DNA from: Oreohelix idahoensis
Taxonomy: Eukaryota > Mollusca > Gastropoda > Stylommatophora > Oreohelicidae
Direction: 5' to 3'
Length of the DNA stretch: 64,000 nt
Assembly: GCA_024509875.1 (NCBI GenBank)
Contig: JAMPIV010008060.1
Location: 1-64,000 of the forward strand
In this document: piece by piece, positions 10,011 through 20,737 of the stretch
How positions within the stretch are numbered: position 1 is the first letter of the stretch
Layout of the letters: every line of letters starts with the position of its first letter
Notes under the pieces: model-generated
Database searches by the model: none
Told to the model about the DNA's origin: nothing
The model's input: only the letters and a program-made list of their open reading frames with translations
Position numbers and translations under genes: made by a program

Positions 10011-11700
10011 TTAAGTTTTCTGGGCGGGGTAGCTGTTTGATAGCTTCGATGCAGAGTCTGATGGTCGTTTTCCTTCATCAGAAATAATGTTACCTGGGTA
10101 CTCAACCTCAGGTTTGAAGAATTCACATTTGGACCAATTACACTGAAGTCCATGCTGTTCTAACCGCGTCAGAAGTTCTTCAAGTGTTTGCAAATGTTCA
10201 TCATCTGACCTTCCTGTTATGATGATATCATCCAGATAGTTAGCACAACCATTGAGATCTGTGGTTATCTGTTCTATAAAGCGCTGACAAATAGCAGGAG
10301 CGCTCGAGATGCCAAATGCAAGTCTTTGGTACTGGTACAGTCCATGTTGCGTATTGATAACAGCTAGATTCTTAGATTCTTCATCCAGTTCAATTTGAAG
10401 GTAAGCATCAGACAGATCTAATTTGGAAAATTTTTTTCCATCTTGAAGTTTATGAAATAACTCTTCTGGTCTTGGTAAAGGATACTGTTCAACTTGAAGA
10501 TGGGAATTGATAGTAACTTTAAAGTCTCCACAGATTCGAACAGTGCCGTTAGACTTTGGAACTACCACTATCGGTGGCGCCCAATTGCTTGTCTGAATTG
10601 GTTTAATGATACCAAGCTCCTCCAATCTTTGTATTTCTTTCTTTACTGCATCCTTCTGAGCAAAAGGAACTGGTCTAGGCTTGTGGAACCTTGGGATTGC
10701 CACTTGACGTAGCTGTAAATGTGCCTTAAAAGTCCTGCATGTGCCTAGTCCATCTGAGAATACCTTAGGAAATCTAGAACAAAGATGGTTCACCTTAGAT
10801 AATGCTTCTGATGCATGGACAGGTTCCACCATATTGATAATTTCAGGTGGCAGACTATTGTCCTCTGTGATTTTAAAACCAAATGCCTTGAACCACGGGG
10901 CGCCAAACAGATTCATGCCTTCTTGTGTATCAGCCACAAATAATCGAAGTGTTCGAACTTCATCTCCTAATCTCATTTCTACGTTTGTCCAACCCTTCAG
11001 TGGTATGTTCACAGCGCCATAACCCTTGACTTGTGAGTTAACGGGCTGTAATCTCGGCATACCTATCTGCTCATAACCCTTCAAGCCTACCATGCCACAA
11101 GTACATCCTGTGTCAAGCAGAAATTTCACTGGGTGGTTATTCACCAGAACATTGATGTAATATTTATTCTTCTGTTCTTCGATGCTGACAGTGTTTACAT
11201 TTTCAGACTGACCCTTCCTTGACCTACTAGTAAACTTGTCTAGACTAGCACTTCGACGTGAGTTGTTTACATTTGTTTTCACTGAAGCACAGACGGATGA
11301 AATGTGTCCAATTTTTCCACAAAGATTGCATCGAGACTGTCTGTACTTGCAATCTGATCGTTCGTGTTTGCTATGACATGAAGGACAAGACTTCAGTTTG
11401 TTTAATCTCAAGCTCTGTGACTTGCTTCTGTCTGTAGCTTTTCTATCCAATGACGTGGCACGCTTTTGTTTATAAAAAGGTTTCATAACATTAATGTCTG
11501 AAGATACAGGTTTCTCATCTCCTCTTAAAGTTTCACTTGCAGCCAAAGTTGTTTCATATAATGCTGCTATCTGAGCTATCTTCTCAAGGGATGGATTTTC
11601 TTCTGACAATGCAGATCTTCTTATAAATTCATGCGGCGTGAATTGAAGAACCATGTCTCTAATATGTTCTTCTACTAGTGACTGTCCACAACCGTTCTTT
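10011..11700 (-). pseudogene. Gypsy gag-pol, middle part: Gag C-terminus, two CCHC knuckles, protease, RT
   Basis: The frame continues Gag after a frameshift near 11700, in a run of A/T. Two zinc knuckles follow (CPSCHSKHERSDC, then CNLCGKIGHISSVC). The aspartic protease active site is KFLLDTGCTCGMVG. RT includes FSKLDLSDAYLQIELDEE and the YLDDIIITG catalytic box. The frame breaks again near 10050 and ends at 10011; the pol sequence resumes one frame over and continues at 8785-9993. At least two frameshifts and a missing 3' end mark this as a dead, older copy. The stretch 11701-11807 of this frame is only the shadow of the Gag ORF. Confidence 0.85.
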
Positions 11701-12252
11701 TGGGCATAAAAATCTACAGTCAGTCGATAGACCACGAAGTTCAGCAATCCACTGCGCATATGACTGATCTGGTTTCTTCCTGGATTGCCAAAATTTATGA
11801 CGAGCAATGATCAGATGTGTTGAATGTCGGAAGTGTGTTGTCAGCTTAGATGTCAGTTCTGTGAATGTAAATTTGGATAGATCTTCTGTTCCACATATCT
11901 TCTGCGTTAGCTGATATAAAGATGAGCCAATCCAAGAAAGGAAATAGTGTCTTTTTATCAGGTCATCTGTTTGCTGATGAGCATCAAAATGATGATTTAG
12001 TCGCTTAAGATAAATGTCCCATTTATCCTGTTCTAGCTTAAATTCAGGGAATGCAGGAATGTGTTCTTTGATTGGTGTAGAATGTGGTGCCAATGCTCCA
12101 TCTGAGCTGCTGCTAGTGGTTTGTCTCTGCAACAGGAGATCTAATATTTTTCTTTGGTCTTCACTTTGCTGTTTCATTTGTTCATTTTGCTGTTTCATTT
12201 GTTCCATGAACATTTTAAGCAACAGGGTCATTTCTGATGCTTGCTCTGCCAT
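11690..12252 (-). pseudogene. Gypsy gag N-terminal part
   Basis: The ORF starts at an ATG at 12252 with MAEQASEMTLLLKMFMEQ. It contains a short Gln/Lys-rich coiled coil (repeats of EQMKQQ) and then a capsid-type helical region with FDAHQQTDDLIKRHYFLSWIG and SYAQWIAELRGLSTDC. After that the frame is lost near 11700; the matching continuation lies in another frame, 10011-11700. This is the nucleocapsid/capsid precursor of the second Gypsy element. The leader upstream contains a possible primer site at 12530-12542. Confidence 0.8.
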
Positions 12253-12529
12253 ACTGTGAAATTGCTTAGTATGGAGAACCAGTATTAACTTTGAAACCGT
12301 GAAGCTTGAATTGGTGGGGAAAATGTGAACGTAAGGATAAAATACTGCAACCTGGAAAATGTCCGTGCTACAAAGTTCTTATTACTTGAAGCTTGTGTGT
12401 ATGTAGCGACAACGACGTGTCAGAGCTTTAGTAAAGATCTTAGAGATTACCTTGGTTATATGTTCACTTAACCACTTAGGCCTACGTAGATTAGGATTTC
12501 GTGACGAAATATTCCCACAGCAGTCCGTT

Positions 12530-12542
12530 ATCCTCGTCGCCA
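12530..12542 (-). promoter_or_regulatory. Candidate primer binding site of second Gypsy element
   Basis: On the minus strand TGGCGACGAGGAT begins with the TGG expected for a site pairing with a tRNA CCA end. It follows ...CACAACAC, a plausible LTR end, and lies about 280 nt before the gag ATG. The tRNA species was not identified and the LTR cannot be confirmed without a second copy. Confidence 0.45.
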
Positions 12543-12544
12543 GT

Positions 12545-12929
<385 letters not shown>

Positions 12930-12947
12930 CTTGTTGTCAGTGTTGTG

Positions 12948-13091
12948 CATTCCATTCACAGCACAATAAATAAGGCGTTGTATAAAGAACGACCATTTAT
13001 TAATTCCAATAGAACACACATGTTGACAACTAGACGAACAGGTACACAATTACAAACATGATAAGGAACGTCTGTTCCCAGCTGAACTGTC
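12948..13091 (-). other. Probable 5' LTR remnant of second Gypsy element (part 1)
   Basis: This sequence lies outside the candidate primer site and contains AATAAA on the minus strand near 13000, as an LTR R region would. It is interrupted by the hAT element at 13100 and resumes at 14850. The outer LTR edge cannot be placed because the element has no 3' LTR. Confidence 0.35.
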
Positions 13092-13099
13092 ACCAGCAC
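13092..13099. repeat. 8-bp target site duplication, left (hAT)
   Basis: ACCAGCAC, repeated exactly at 14842-14849 on the other side of the transposon. Confidence 0.93.
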
Positions 13100-13215
13100 C
13101 AGAGCCGGATTAACGTAGTAGCACAAGTAGCATATGCTACGGGCCCCGCGCTTTTAGGGGCCCCGCAACAATAAATATGTACATAATTTTTTGGTCATCT
13201 TCTAATACGAGCGTT

Positions 13216-13343
13216 GATGGGAAGGAGCGAAGCTCCTGACCGGGTTGGAAGGAAAGTCCACTGACCCCCCAGCCTCGCATTGACATGTCATTGGGCCAAA
13301 AGAGCTGCAAAGCTCGCGTGCCGCTGGTTAGAGAGAAGAAAAA
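13216..13343 (+). mobile_element. 128-bp SINE-like insert nested in the hAT element
   Basis: The insert is flanked by an exact 12-bp direct repeat, AATACGAGCGTT, at 13204-13215 and 13344-13355, and ends in an A-rich tail (GAGAGAAGAAAAAA). This is the signature of LINE-mediated insertion of a short RNA. No clear tRNA A/B boxes or other parent RNA were recognised. Confidence 0.75.
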
Positions 13344-13725
13344 AATACGAGCGTTAAACCAATGATCTTGTGATTTATGCCATCTTTAGCGCCTTTTCAT
13401 TTGGTGTCACGAAATTGTGAGAGAAAGAGCATAAGAAGGTGACTTAGTGTGACCCTTCATTATTTTAATCTTAACTGTTTGCGGACGGAAGCCATTTAAG
13501 TGGCGTTGAAAATTTGGTCACGTTTGGACGGAAGCCACTTTTTTGGCTCTAGGCGACTGCCTCTCTAATTTTGTTTCGTTCTTTGTGAAATGAATTTGCA
13601 TTAACAATAAAACTAGAATTTAGGAAACGGAAACTTCCTGTTTTAATTGAGGTATACGGCGAGCTCGCACTCTCTTTCGATCTTGATTAAAATTTCTTGA
13701 TTTGTAAGGTTAGAAAACTCAAAAA

Positions 13726-14703
13726 ATGAGCAGTAGACACAGAGATATTGGACGTAATTATGCTTCTGGAAGTGAAAAACGTAAAGCGAAGGAAGAAAAA
13801 GAAATAAGAGATCAACTTGTGATATCAAAAACACGTAAGCTGACAGAATAGTTTGATGTTCATGGTGGTGGTACTCTAACCGCTGAAGCTGGAAGTACAG
13901 GAACATCTAGTACTAGTGCAGGCTGTGCAGCAGAAAACATACAGCAAAACCCAGTATACACTGAGTCTGAATGTGAAAGAATAAGTGAAACGAAGAAGTA
14001 CTCTAATGATATTGGTGACTGGCCGAACAATATAGATGACTGTGAGCGTGAATATTGCATATCCAAGGGAAGTGAAAAATGTCAACATGTTGATAATGCC
14101 TTCTCTTCATCCGTGCGATTGTATGACACTGAAAAGAAAACCCGATACTGTCAGAAGTCTTATTTTACACATATTCATAAACTTACAAACAAGCAACATG
14201 CAAGAAAATGGTTATGCTATTCAGAAAGTAAAGGGCGCCTATTCTGTTTCCCATGCAAGCTTATGAGTTCAGAATGTTCATCCGAGTTTACTGCGGAAGG
14301 GTTTAATGACTGGAAAAATGCAAGCAATCTATTGCGTTGACATGAAGAAAGCTCCTCACATAGACAAGCTTTAATTTCACTGTTGATGCGTAAAAACAAA
14401 GGTGAACGTGTCGATTCACATCTTGTGAAACAAATGGACATTCTAGAAAAGCATTGGCACAAACTTCTAGAGCGAATAATTGAAGTTGTGAAGTTTTTAG
14501 CAGAACGAGGCCTTTCATTTCGTGGCAGTGATGAAATTGTTGGGTACCCTTATAACGGGAAGATCATAGTGCTGAACAGCTTACTAAAAGTCTACTTAAT
14601 TTTTAAAGGCAAATGACATTGATATTAAAGACTGCCGTGGTCAAAGTTATGACAACGCCAGCAACATGAGTGGCAAGTTTATAGGATTACAAGCACGAAT
14701 TAA
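13726..14703 (+). pseudogene. hAT transposase remnant, TTF/ZMYM type
   Basis: One reading frame can be followed from an ATG at 13726. It has an in-frame stop near 13849 and another near 14338. After a basic N-terminus comes a TTF-type zinc finger (KWLCYSESKGRLFCFPCKL, then GFNDWKNAS, then HEESSSH), then the linker LAERGLSFRGSDEIVG common to these transposases. The frame then jumps directly to DCRGQSYDNASNMSGKF, normally far downstream. Most of the RNase-H-like catalytic core and the C-terminal dimerisation domain are deleted. The protein would bind DNA at best. Stops and deletion make it a pseudogene. Confidence 0.85.
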
Positions 14704-14841
14704 TTGATAATGATAATTACTATGCAAATTAAAAATGTATGTGTTCAAATATGTTTGTGTTGTTTTATTGGTTTTTTTTTAAATATAGGGCCCCTTTCTT
14801 AACATATGCTACAGGCCCCGCACTAGCTTAATCCGGCCCTG

Positions 14842-14849
14842 ACCAGCAC
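14842..14849. repeat. 8-bp target site duplication, right (hAT)
   Basis: Exact copy of 13092-13099. Confidence 0.93.
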
Positions 14850-15340
14850 CAACGGTGTATGAAGGTCTGGCTGTTATCGGGTCATGTCGACAACATCCGG
14901 TTCGTGCGGTCATCGCACATTACCGCACAATGCCAATATAGCAGGAACGAAGCTGGCGTTCCGTTCTAAACTTTAACAGGTAGAGACACTTATCCATACT
15001 CAGCTGAACTGCTTAATATAAGTGGGGGACATTTTCATTAATTTTGTCATCGAAAAGTAATAGAGGCAGGAATATTTCTTAAAAAAGAAAAACAAACAAA
15101 CAAGCAAAAAACATCCGACGCACAACAAGTATAATGGAAAAGGCGTTGTTTCTACAGGCGCGCAATTTAGTTGCAGTTCAGAAAACTGCGCTATAAGAAG
15201 ATTGCAACTTTAGTGGGAAAAGATGGGGCTTACGTTACTTATAAGGTACTTAGTATGGTTAGTGCTTATTCAGTTTTTTTGTTGTTGTTGGTCTATACAC
15301 AGGAAAACTAGTGTTCATCTTATGCATTGGATTCATTCAT
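14850..15340. other. Gene-free segment; probable continuation of disrupted LTR, then unassigned
   Basis: The first part continues the sequence interrupted by the hAT insertion. CAGCTGAACTG, found just left of the transposon (13080-13090), recurs at 15001-15011. No ORF or other repeat is recognisable up to the LINE tail near 15330. Confidence 0.35.
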
Positions 15341-16517
15341 TCATAACCCTCCACTCCCAAAGGAGCATAGGCCTTTCACAAACACATGCCAAGTCCTCCT
15401 GTCACGTGCCATCATCTCAACTTCTTTCCATGTTCTCCTCATCATTTTCACCTCTGTTTCCAGCTCTCTTCTCCGTGTGCTTCTTGGTCTACCTCTGCCT
15501 CTCTTGTCCTGGGGGTTCCAGAACAAGGACTGCCTTGTAATGCTATCAACAGGTTTCCTCAGTGTGAGTCCTATCCATCACCAACGTCTTCTTCTCATCT
15601 CTTGTTCCACTGGCACTTGTCTAGTTCTTGTCATCATTTCCACGTTGGTAAACCTTGTCATACCATTTTAATCCCTCTATTCTAAGCAAGCACCCATTTA
15701 TGAAAGTCTGTAGCTTTTTGGTTGTTGTCTTTGTTGTTCTCCATGTCTCCGAGCCATACAATAGGACTGACTTCACATTTGAGTAGAAGTTTCTTTTTTT
15801 CGTGTTGGATCCGATTTCTCTTGTTCTCCATATATTTCCCAATGCAATGAAAGCTCCTCTTGCCTTTTGTATTCTTATTTTGATATCGATGTCTGTCCCT
15901 CCAACTTTGTCTATATTACTGCTAAGATATGTGTACGATTCTACATCTTGTATTGGTGTTTCTTCAAGTTCAACCCTGTTATCATTACCTGCATTTATTC
16001 TCATTATTTTTGTCTGTTCCCTGTGTATTTTTAGACCCAATTGCTGTGACCTCTCATCGAGTGTTTTCAATTTGTCCTGCATCTGATTACGGTTATGGGA
16101 CAGAAGAGCCAAGTCATCAGCAAAATCCAGATCATCCAATTGCTTAGTCAGTGTCCACTGGATTGCATTTCTGTTGTGTGTTGTCGATGATCTCATAACC
16201 CAATCTATTACCAGCAAGAAAAGAAATGGAGACAAGAGGCATCCCTGTCGCACTCCTGTTCTTATCCCAAACGGTTCTGTAAGCTGTCCTTCATGAAGAA
16301 CTCTGCATGTCATGTCTTCATATGTTTTCTTTATTAAATTAATGATCTTCAGGGGAACTCCATAATGCCTCATCAATTTCCAAAGTGATTCTCTGTCTAC
16401 ACTGTCAAATGCCTTTTCGTAGTCCACAAATCCGATGTATAGTGGTGAATTCCATTCCAAACTTTGTTCAACTATTATTCTCAAAGTGGCTATCTGGTCT
16501 GTACATGACTTCGCCAT
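15341..16517 (-). pseudogene. LINE reverse transcriptase, 5'-truncated (family A)
   Basis: The minus-strand frame 16517-15621 (298 codons) starts abruptly in RT at SCTDQIATLRIIVEQS. It contains FVDYEKAFDSVDR (first catalytic Asp), GVRQGCLLSPFLF and FADDLALLS (the catalytic FADD box), then the thumb with LLYGSETWRT. The frame is lost near 15621, but the conserved C-terminus reappears at 15526-15341 in another frame (KRGRGRPRSTRRRELE then WHVFVKGLCS). The copy lacks the endonuclease and N-terminal RT, as expected from 5' truncation during target-primed reverse transcription. The tail runs into GAATGAATGAAT. It is probably RTE- or CR1-like; the clade is not resolved. No target duplication was found. 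Confidence 0.85.
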
Positions 16518-17729
16518 ACTAGGTCCAGCATCGAGAGGTGGGGATGACAGATACAGTAAAACAAAATCTATAAACTACTTAAAATGCAACAGAGTACGGA
16601 GAGATTAGCCAGGAAACGCGGAAGGGATACACCATAAACACTACAGATCAGTGTTCTATCTTTTTTTCTACTGGACATGTGCTGACTTTTTAGTACTGGT
16701 AGTTTTTTTTTCTCTGATACTGATGTTGATGAGGGAGGAAGAAATTACTCTTTCAGTTAGATTTAAGACCATATGTAAAACAGTACTGTTTGGGTAGCAG
16801 TAGACCCCATCTATATAAAGGGACTCTAGGTACCAGGCGTCTTTAAACTGGCATTCTGGCAAGCTGCAGTAACATCGGAATCAACAAATATAGGTCATGT
16901 GTCTTACTTGGACAAAGAACAAAGACGTTACTTGCGTTGCGATAAATCTTCGTCAGGAAAAAAAAGAATAAAAGAACAGCAGACAAAATAAAGTGAGAAC
17001 TAAGTCAAATAAATAAATATTAAATGAATGTAATTTGAATGGTCATTTCAGGAATCAAATTGGACACCAGGAAGAGACAAAAGACGTTGCTAAAGATACA
17101 ACAAAATAACCATTTCCCTTTCCTGGCACGCGCCCATAAGCGTTAGGACTTTGCCGCCTTCAGGGAAGTACCTATTTTTAAATTTTTATATTTTTTTATA
17201 TATTTTTTTAGGTTCTTATGTGTCCTATCTAACCTTCACTTTCTTTCCTTTCCCTGACGAAGGCCTTGTGGCCGTAACGTTGGCTATTTTCTCATTCTTT
17301 TGTCCCCGTAAGACGAATCACGTTTTTTCGATTTTTTTTCACACTCATCCAACAAAATAACTATAACAAACTGCTAGGTTTTAAACAGGGATTTTTTTTT
17401 CAGCTGTAATAACTCGTACCAAAAAAAAACTTTAAGGGAAGATAAACACAAGATTAAATACAAGGAATGTTAGTCTAGTAGAGGCAACACAAAGTGTATA
17501 ACTGGATAATATTCAGCAATGTCTAGTAGGGTTAACAAGCAAGGCAATTAGATATCTTGATCGCGCAACTTATAAAACATGGGAAGTTGAAAGAAGATAA
17601 GCAGTTAGTACTCGTACATCAAAGTAAAACTCTACAATAGCCAAAATAAATGCGATTTCTGTCAAGATGTTTCTTCTGAAAACTCGTATCTGCATCAGCC
17701 ACGTAGTTCTTGTACGCTTGACTGTTCCA
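16518..17729. other. Gene-free segment downstream of the antistasin-like gene
   Basis: AT-rich sequence without supported genes. At 17247-17282 there is a short motif GACGAAGGCCTTGTGGCCGT with a GGCC dyad, similar to the conserved tail motifs of some retroelements. This is weak. Confidence 0.35.
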
Positions 17730-17908
17730 CTAACCGTTAGAGCCTTGCACTTGCAGTATTGGACATCCTCGCTTATCCTTCTTCAATTCGCAAGGAGGTT
17801 TGTGGCAATAATATGGTGGGCAACAGTCACAGGTAGGACAGCTATTGGAATCCAGAACATTGCCGTCTGGACAATCTATATCACACATTGGTCGGCATCG
17901 TTGCATTC
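17730..17908 (-). CDS. Antistasin-like secreted cysteine-rich peptide, terminal coding exon
   Basis: The exon starts at 17908 after a clean acceptor (TTTTGTTTTGTCTACAG| on the minus strand) and ends at a TAG at 17730-17732. It encodes 58 residues with ten Cys. The core CRPMCDIDCPDG, then SNSCPTCDC, fits the antistasin pattern (C-x3-C-x3-C-P-x-G ... C-P-x-C-x-C), a fold used by secreted serine-protease inhibitors. A second half follows with CC, YYC, PPC and RGC. The exon begins in phase 1 and fits exactly the single base left by the signal-peptide exon at 33115-33175. The joined product is 79 residues, secreted, with a mature chain of about 60. An unspliced start upstream at 17969 is possible but would have no signal peptide. 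Inhibitor function is inferred from the Cys pattern only. Confidence 0.8.
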
Positions 17909-18189
17909 CTGTAGACAAAACAAAATACTGCACTGTTTTAGTATATAAACAGTTCTTCTTATCTTCCATTCTCGTTTGTATTATTTTTGTTTAACTTTTT
18001 TTTTTTCTTTTTGTCTTTCTATTATATCACCCGTGCGTTACAGGAGGGCACGAAAAGGCAGCAAAGAATAGTTGCACTGTTTCCTACAATGCAGTGGGTA
18101 AGGAAGGTTGGGCGTGGGCCGGTTTCTCACATCCTTTAAAAACAATATTAAACCACAGAAACTTCAACAAATATTGACAGGTCAACTAA

Positions 18190-18655
18190 GGAAAATAAAA
18201 CTTAGCCAACCAAGACAGGAGAAGGTCCTCTCGCAGGGAGGCGCGTGACGCAACACTAAGAAAGCCGAAAGGAGTCTGCGTTGCTGACTAACCTTCTTTC
18301 TTCTAGGAGAATCTTCACATTTGGCACCTGGAATGTTCGGACATTGAACGGACAAGGAAAAATGGGACAGGTGGCAGCAGAAATGAGAATTATGAGACAG
18401 ATATCCTGGGACTCTGCTAGACAAAGTGGAAAGGGGTAGACAGAAGGAAACCAAGCACGGGGGAAAACCTGTGGATAGCATTAAAAAGCAGTACTTGTTC
18501 TGGGTAAGAGAGGCAGAAGTAGACCAAGAAACACGTGGAGAAGACTACTGGAGACAGAAATGAAAATGATCAGAAAAATGTGAAAAGAGCTTGAGTGATG
18601 GCACGTGACAAGAGGACTTGACATGTGTTTGTTGTAAGCCTATGCTCCTTAGAGA
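18190..18655 (+). pseudogene. Internally deleted LINE (family A): endonuclease start fused to C-terminal tail
   Basis: At 18300-18480 the plus strand encodes the beginning of an APE-type endonuclease (IFTFGTWNVRTLNGQGKM, then QVAAEM), with stops soon after. From about 18505 it jumps to the extreme C-terminus of the same LINE family as 15341-16517: RGRSRPRNTWRRLLETEMKM, then a tail with CCTATGCTCCTT. Nearly all of RT is missing, so the copy pairs the two ends of a LINE in about 470 bp. The region before 18300 looks like a LINE 5' UTR. Such end-only derivatives can be mobilised in trans, or may simply reflect a later deletion. Confidence 0.7.
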
Positions 18656-18674
18656 TTGATTCTATTATATCTTT

Positions 18675-18986
18675 AACTGTGTCTTTTGTTTCATATTTTG
18701 CAACACTTCTTAATTTATTTCATGTTTGCGTTCGCTTGGTGATTTGGATATCTACGTGTCTGTAGGAAAGAAAAATGTGTGTTATTGTTGTGCAGCTTCT
18801 GTTTACCATGGAACCTCCACGAATATCATCAACTGTGTCTTTTGTTTCATATTTTGCAACACTTCTTAATTTATTTCATGTTTGCGTTCGCTTGGTGGTT
18901 TGGATATCTACGTGTCTGTAGGAAAGAAAAATGTGTGTTATTGTTGTGCAGCTTCTGTTTACCATGGAACCTCCAAGAATATCATT
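18675..18986. repeat. Two-copy tandem repeat, 156-bp period
   Basis: 18675-18830 and 18831-18986 are nearly identical; both start AACTGTGTCTTTTGTTTCAT. Differences seen include GTGATTT/GTGGTTT and CCACGAATATCATC/CCAAGAATATCATT. No coding role is seen. Confidence 0.9.
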
Positions 18987-19153
18987 CCCGTGTGGAGCTG
19001 TAGCGAAACACGCACGACACTGGAATTGCCATGTTAGCTAATTAAAAATTATTCATTGCACACCAGTAATTATACTATAACTTTTTAATTAAAGCTCCGA
19101 GCTAGATAATTCGTTTTTGGGGAACTGGATAGCTACTTCATATACATGTAATT

Positions 19154-19875
19154 AGGGCTGTGGAAAATCCTCATTCGTGATTGGCTAGGATATCAGAACT
19201 TTGTCTGAAAATCAGCACAACAGCCTCGATATCCCAAAACGTTATCAGCGGAAAAGTGAACTCAGGCGCGAACCTCCGAGAAGGAAAAGGTTAGATCTAG
19301 GTTGGGTATATAAGCCCGCTCAAATTAAATTCTTGACTCTCAAAGTTTCACTCATTGCTGAAAATACGTCCAGCGGACTGATATGCGCTCGTCGAAGCCA
19401 TTTAACCACAGGCCATAGCTGAGACAGGAAACGTTTACCTGCTCGTGAGCAGACTTGTATAAATGATAAGCTCAGATTCATAACATTGTGTCTGAAGGGT
19501 ATGTTAAACTTATTTGGTTGAGTTACAAATATTTTGGTTTTTGTAAATTGTTGTAATATTTAAATATTAATGTTATGATTGACTTTGAATTACATGCCGA
19601 TATCTTAATCTTGGTACTCTAAACCATGTGCTGATAACTTAAAATTAGTTCCAACTAAATATAACCTACACAGTCCTGAACAGCAAGACCAGCTAGAAGT
19701 CCTTGTCAAGACTGCGTTATGCTAGCTTTAAGAGCTTGCAGTCCTTTCAAGGGCTTGTCTTTTAAATGCTGGATGTCAAAGAGGTCGTCTTCTTCTTCTT
19801 CACCTGCTTCTTCGCTTCATTCGTTCCTTCGTTCAAATTAATATTTCGTTGATGTAATATCTTTAAAGGGAAATT
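19154..19875 (+). other. Promoter-bearing, LTR-like or upstream sequence
   Basis: Contains a good TATA box, GGGTATATAAGCCC (TATATAAG at 19307-19314), with an inverted CCAAT-type ATTGGC near 19180. A short ORF at 19201-19422 has no recognisable similarity. TG at 19154 could be an LTR start, but no partner copy is in the window. It could equally be a promoter of an unannotated transcript. Confidence 0.35.
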
Positions 19876-19886
19876 ACTTATGGCCT

Positions 19887-20736
19887 CTACATCAATGACC
19901 TGGTTGCTGAACTACCACATGGAATGAAAGTGGCAATGTACGCTGATGACCTGGTAATATGGTGCACAGATGAGCATGCAACAGTGGCCACCAAACTGCT
20001 ACAAAGAGCTATAGATGCCTTAACCTCATGGGCAAATAGATGGAGTGTCAGCATCAACACAGACAAGTGCAGCACTACGCTCTTCACCCTCTCTCCCAAA
20101 CAAAAAGCTGGTGTCATCAAGATAAACGAAGAGCTCCTGAGAGAAGATAAACAACCCACCTATCTCGGAGTTACATTCGATGATAGGCTGACATGGAAGC
20201 AGCACATCAACAAGGCAGCAACAAAGGCCAGGAGGAAGCTAGCCATCCTGAGAAAACTAAGTGGAACCACATGGGGAGCCAGCGGGAAAATACTTAGTAA
20301 AGTTTACCAGCAGGGCATACGACCACACCTGGAATATGGGTCAGCTGCGTGGTGTCCAGCATCAAACACCACATTACAAGAGCTAGATAAGGTGCAAAAC
20401 CAGGCGCTTAGGGTCATCACGGGGGCAAGGAAATCAACGCCTATAGTGGAGATGGAGAAAATGGGGAGGATACAAGCACTGAGAGAACGCAGAGACACGA
20501 AAGTGCTAACACAGGCAGAAAAGTTCCTCTGTATGCCGAGCCATCCAATGAAGGACAGATTCCAAAACCTAGCAATGGGGCGACTGAAAAGAAGCAGCTT
20601 TATCCACCAGGCCAAACGATTTCGTAGACAAACTTCAGACCTGCCTGAAGTTAACAGCCCTCTAAAGTCTGTGCCAGAACAAACCCCTTGGAGAGAGGAG
20701 CATGGACTACCAGTACACATCCACACACAAAAGTGA
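19887..20736 (+). pseudogene. RNase-H LINE (I-superfamily-like), RT C-terminal half
   Basis: The LINE begins directly after the target duplication, in frame, at YINDLVAELPHGMKVAMYADD; the YADD catalytic box is retained at residues 18-21. Then come the thumb (TYLGVTFDDRLTWKQHI) and connector (HLEYGSAAWCPAS, LDKVQNQALRVITGA). The frame ends at 20736 because of a one-base shift in an A-run near 20730; the RNase H domain follows in another frame. The endonuclease, ORF1 and N-terminal RT are missing through 5' truncation. Confidence 0.88.
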
Positions 20737-20737
20737 A

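Larger units (their letters stand above)
13100..14841. mobile_element. hAT DNA transposon, non-autonomous relic
   Basis: The element is 1742 bp with terminal inverted repeats starting CAGAGCCGGATTAA on the left and CAGGGCCGGATTAA on the right (complement). Both continue into similar subterminal sequence containing TAGCATATG and GGGGCCC. It is flanked by an exact 8-bp duplication, ACCAGCAC, at 13092-13099 and 14842-14849. TIR sequence and duplication length are both diagnostic of hAT. It encodes a broken ZMYM/TTF-type transposase. It sits inside the probable LTR of the second Gypsy relic and so is younger than that element. Confidence 0.95.

Noticed and set aside
17909..17969. Start of the antistasin-like protein at the ATG at 17969
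   Set aside because: It would read through a clear acceptor site and has no signal peptide, whereas the distant signal-peptide exon fits the phase exactly.
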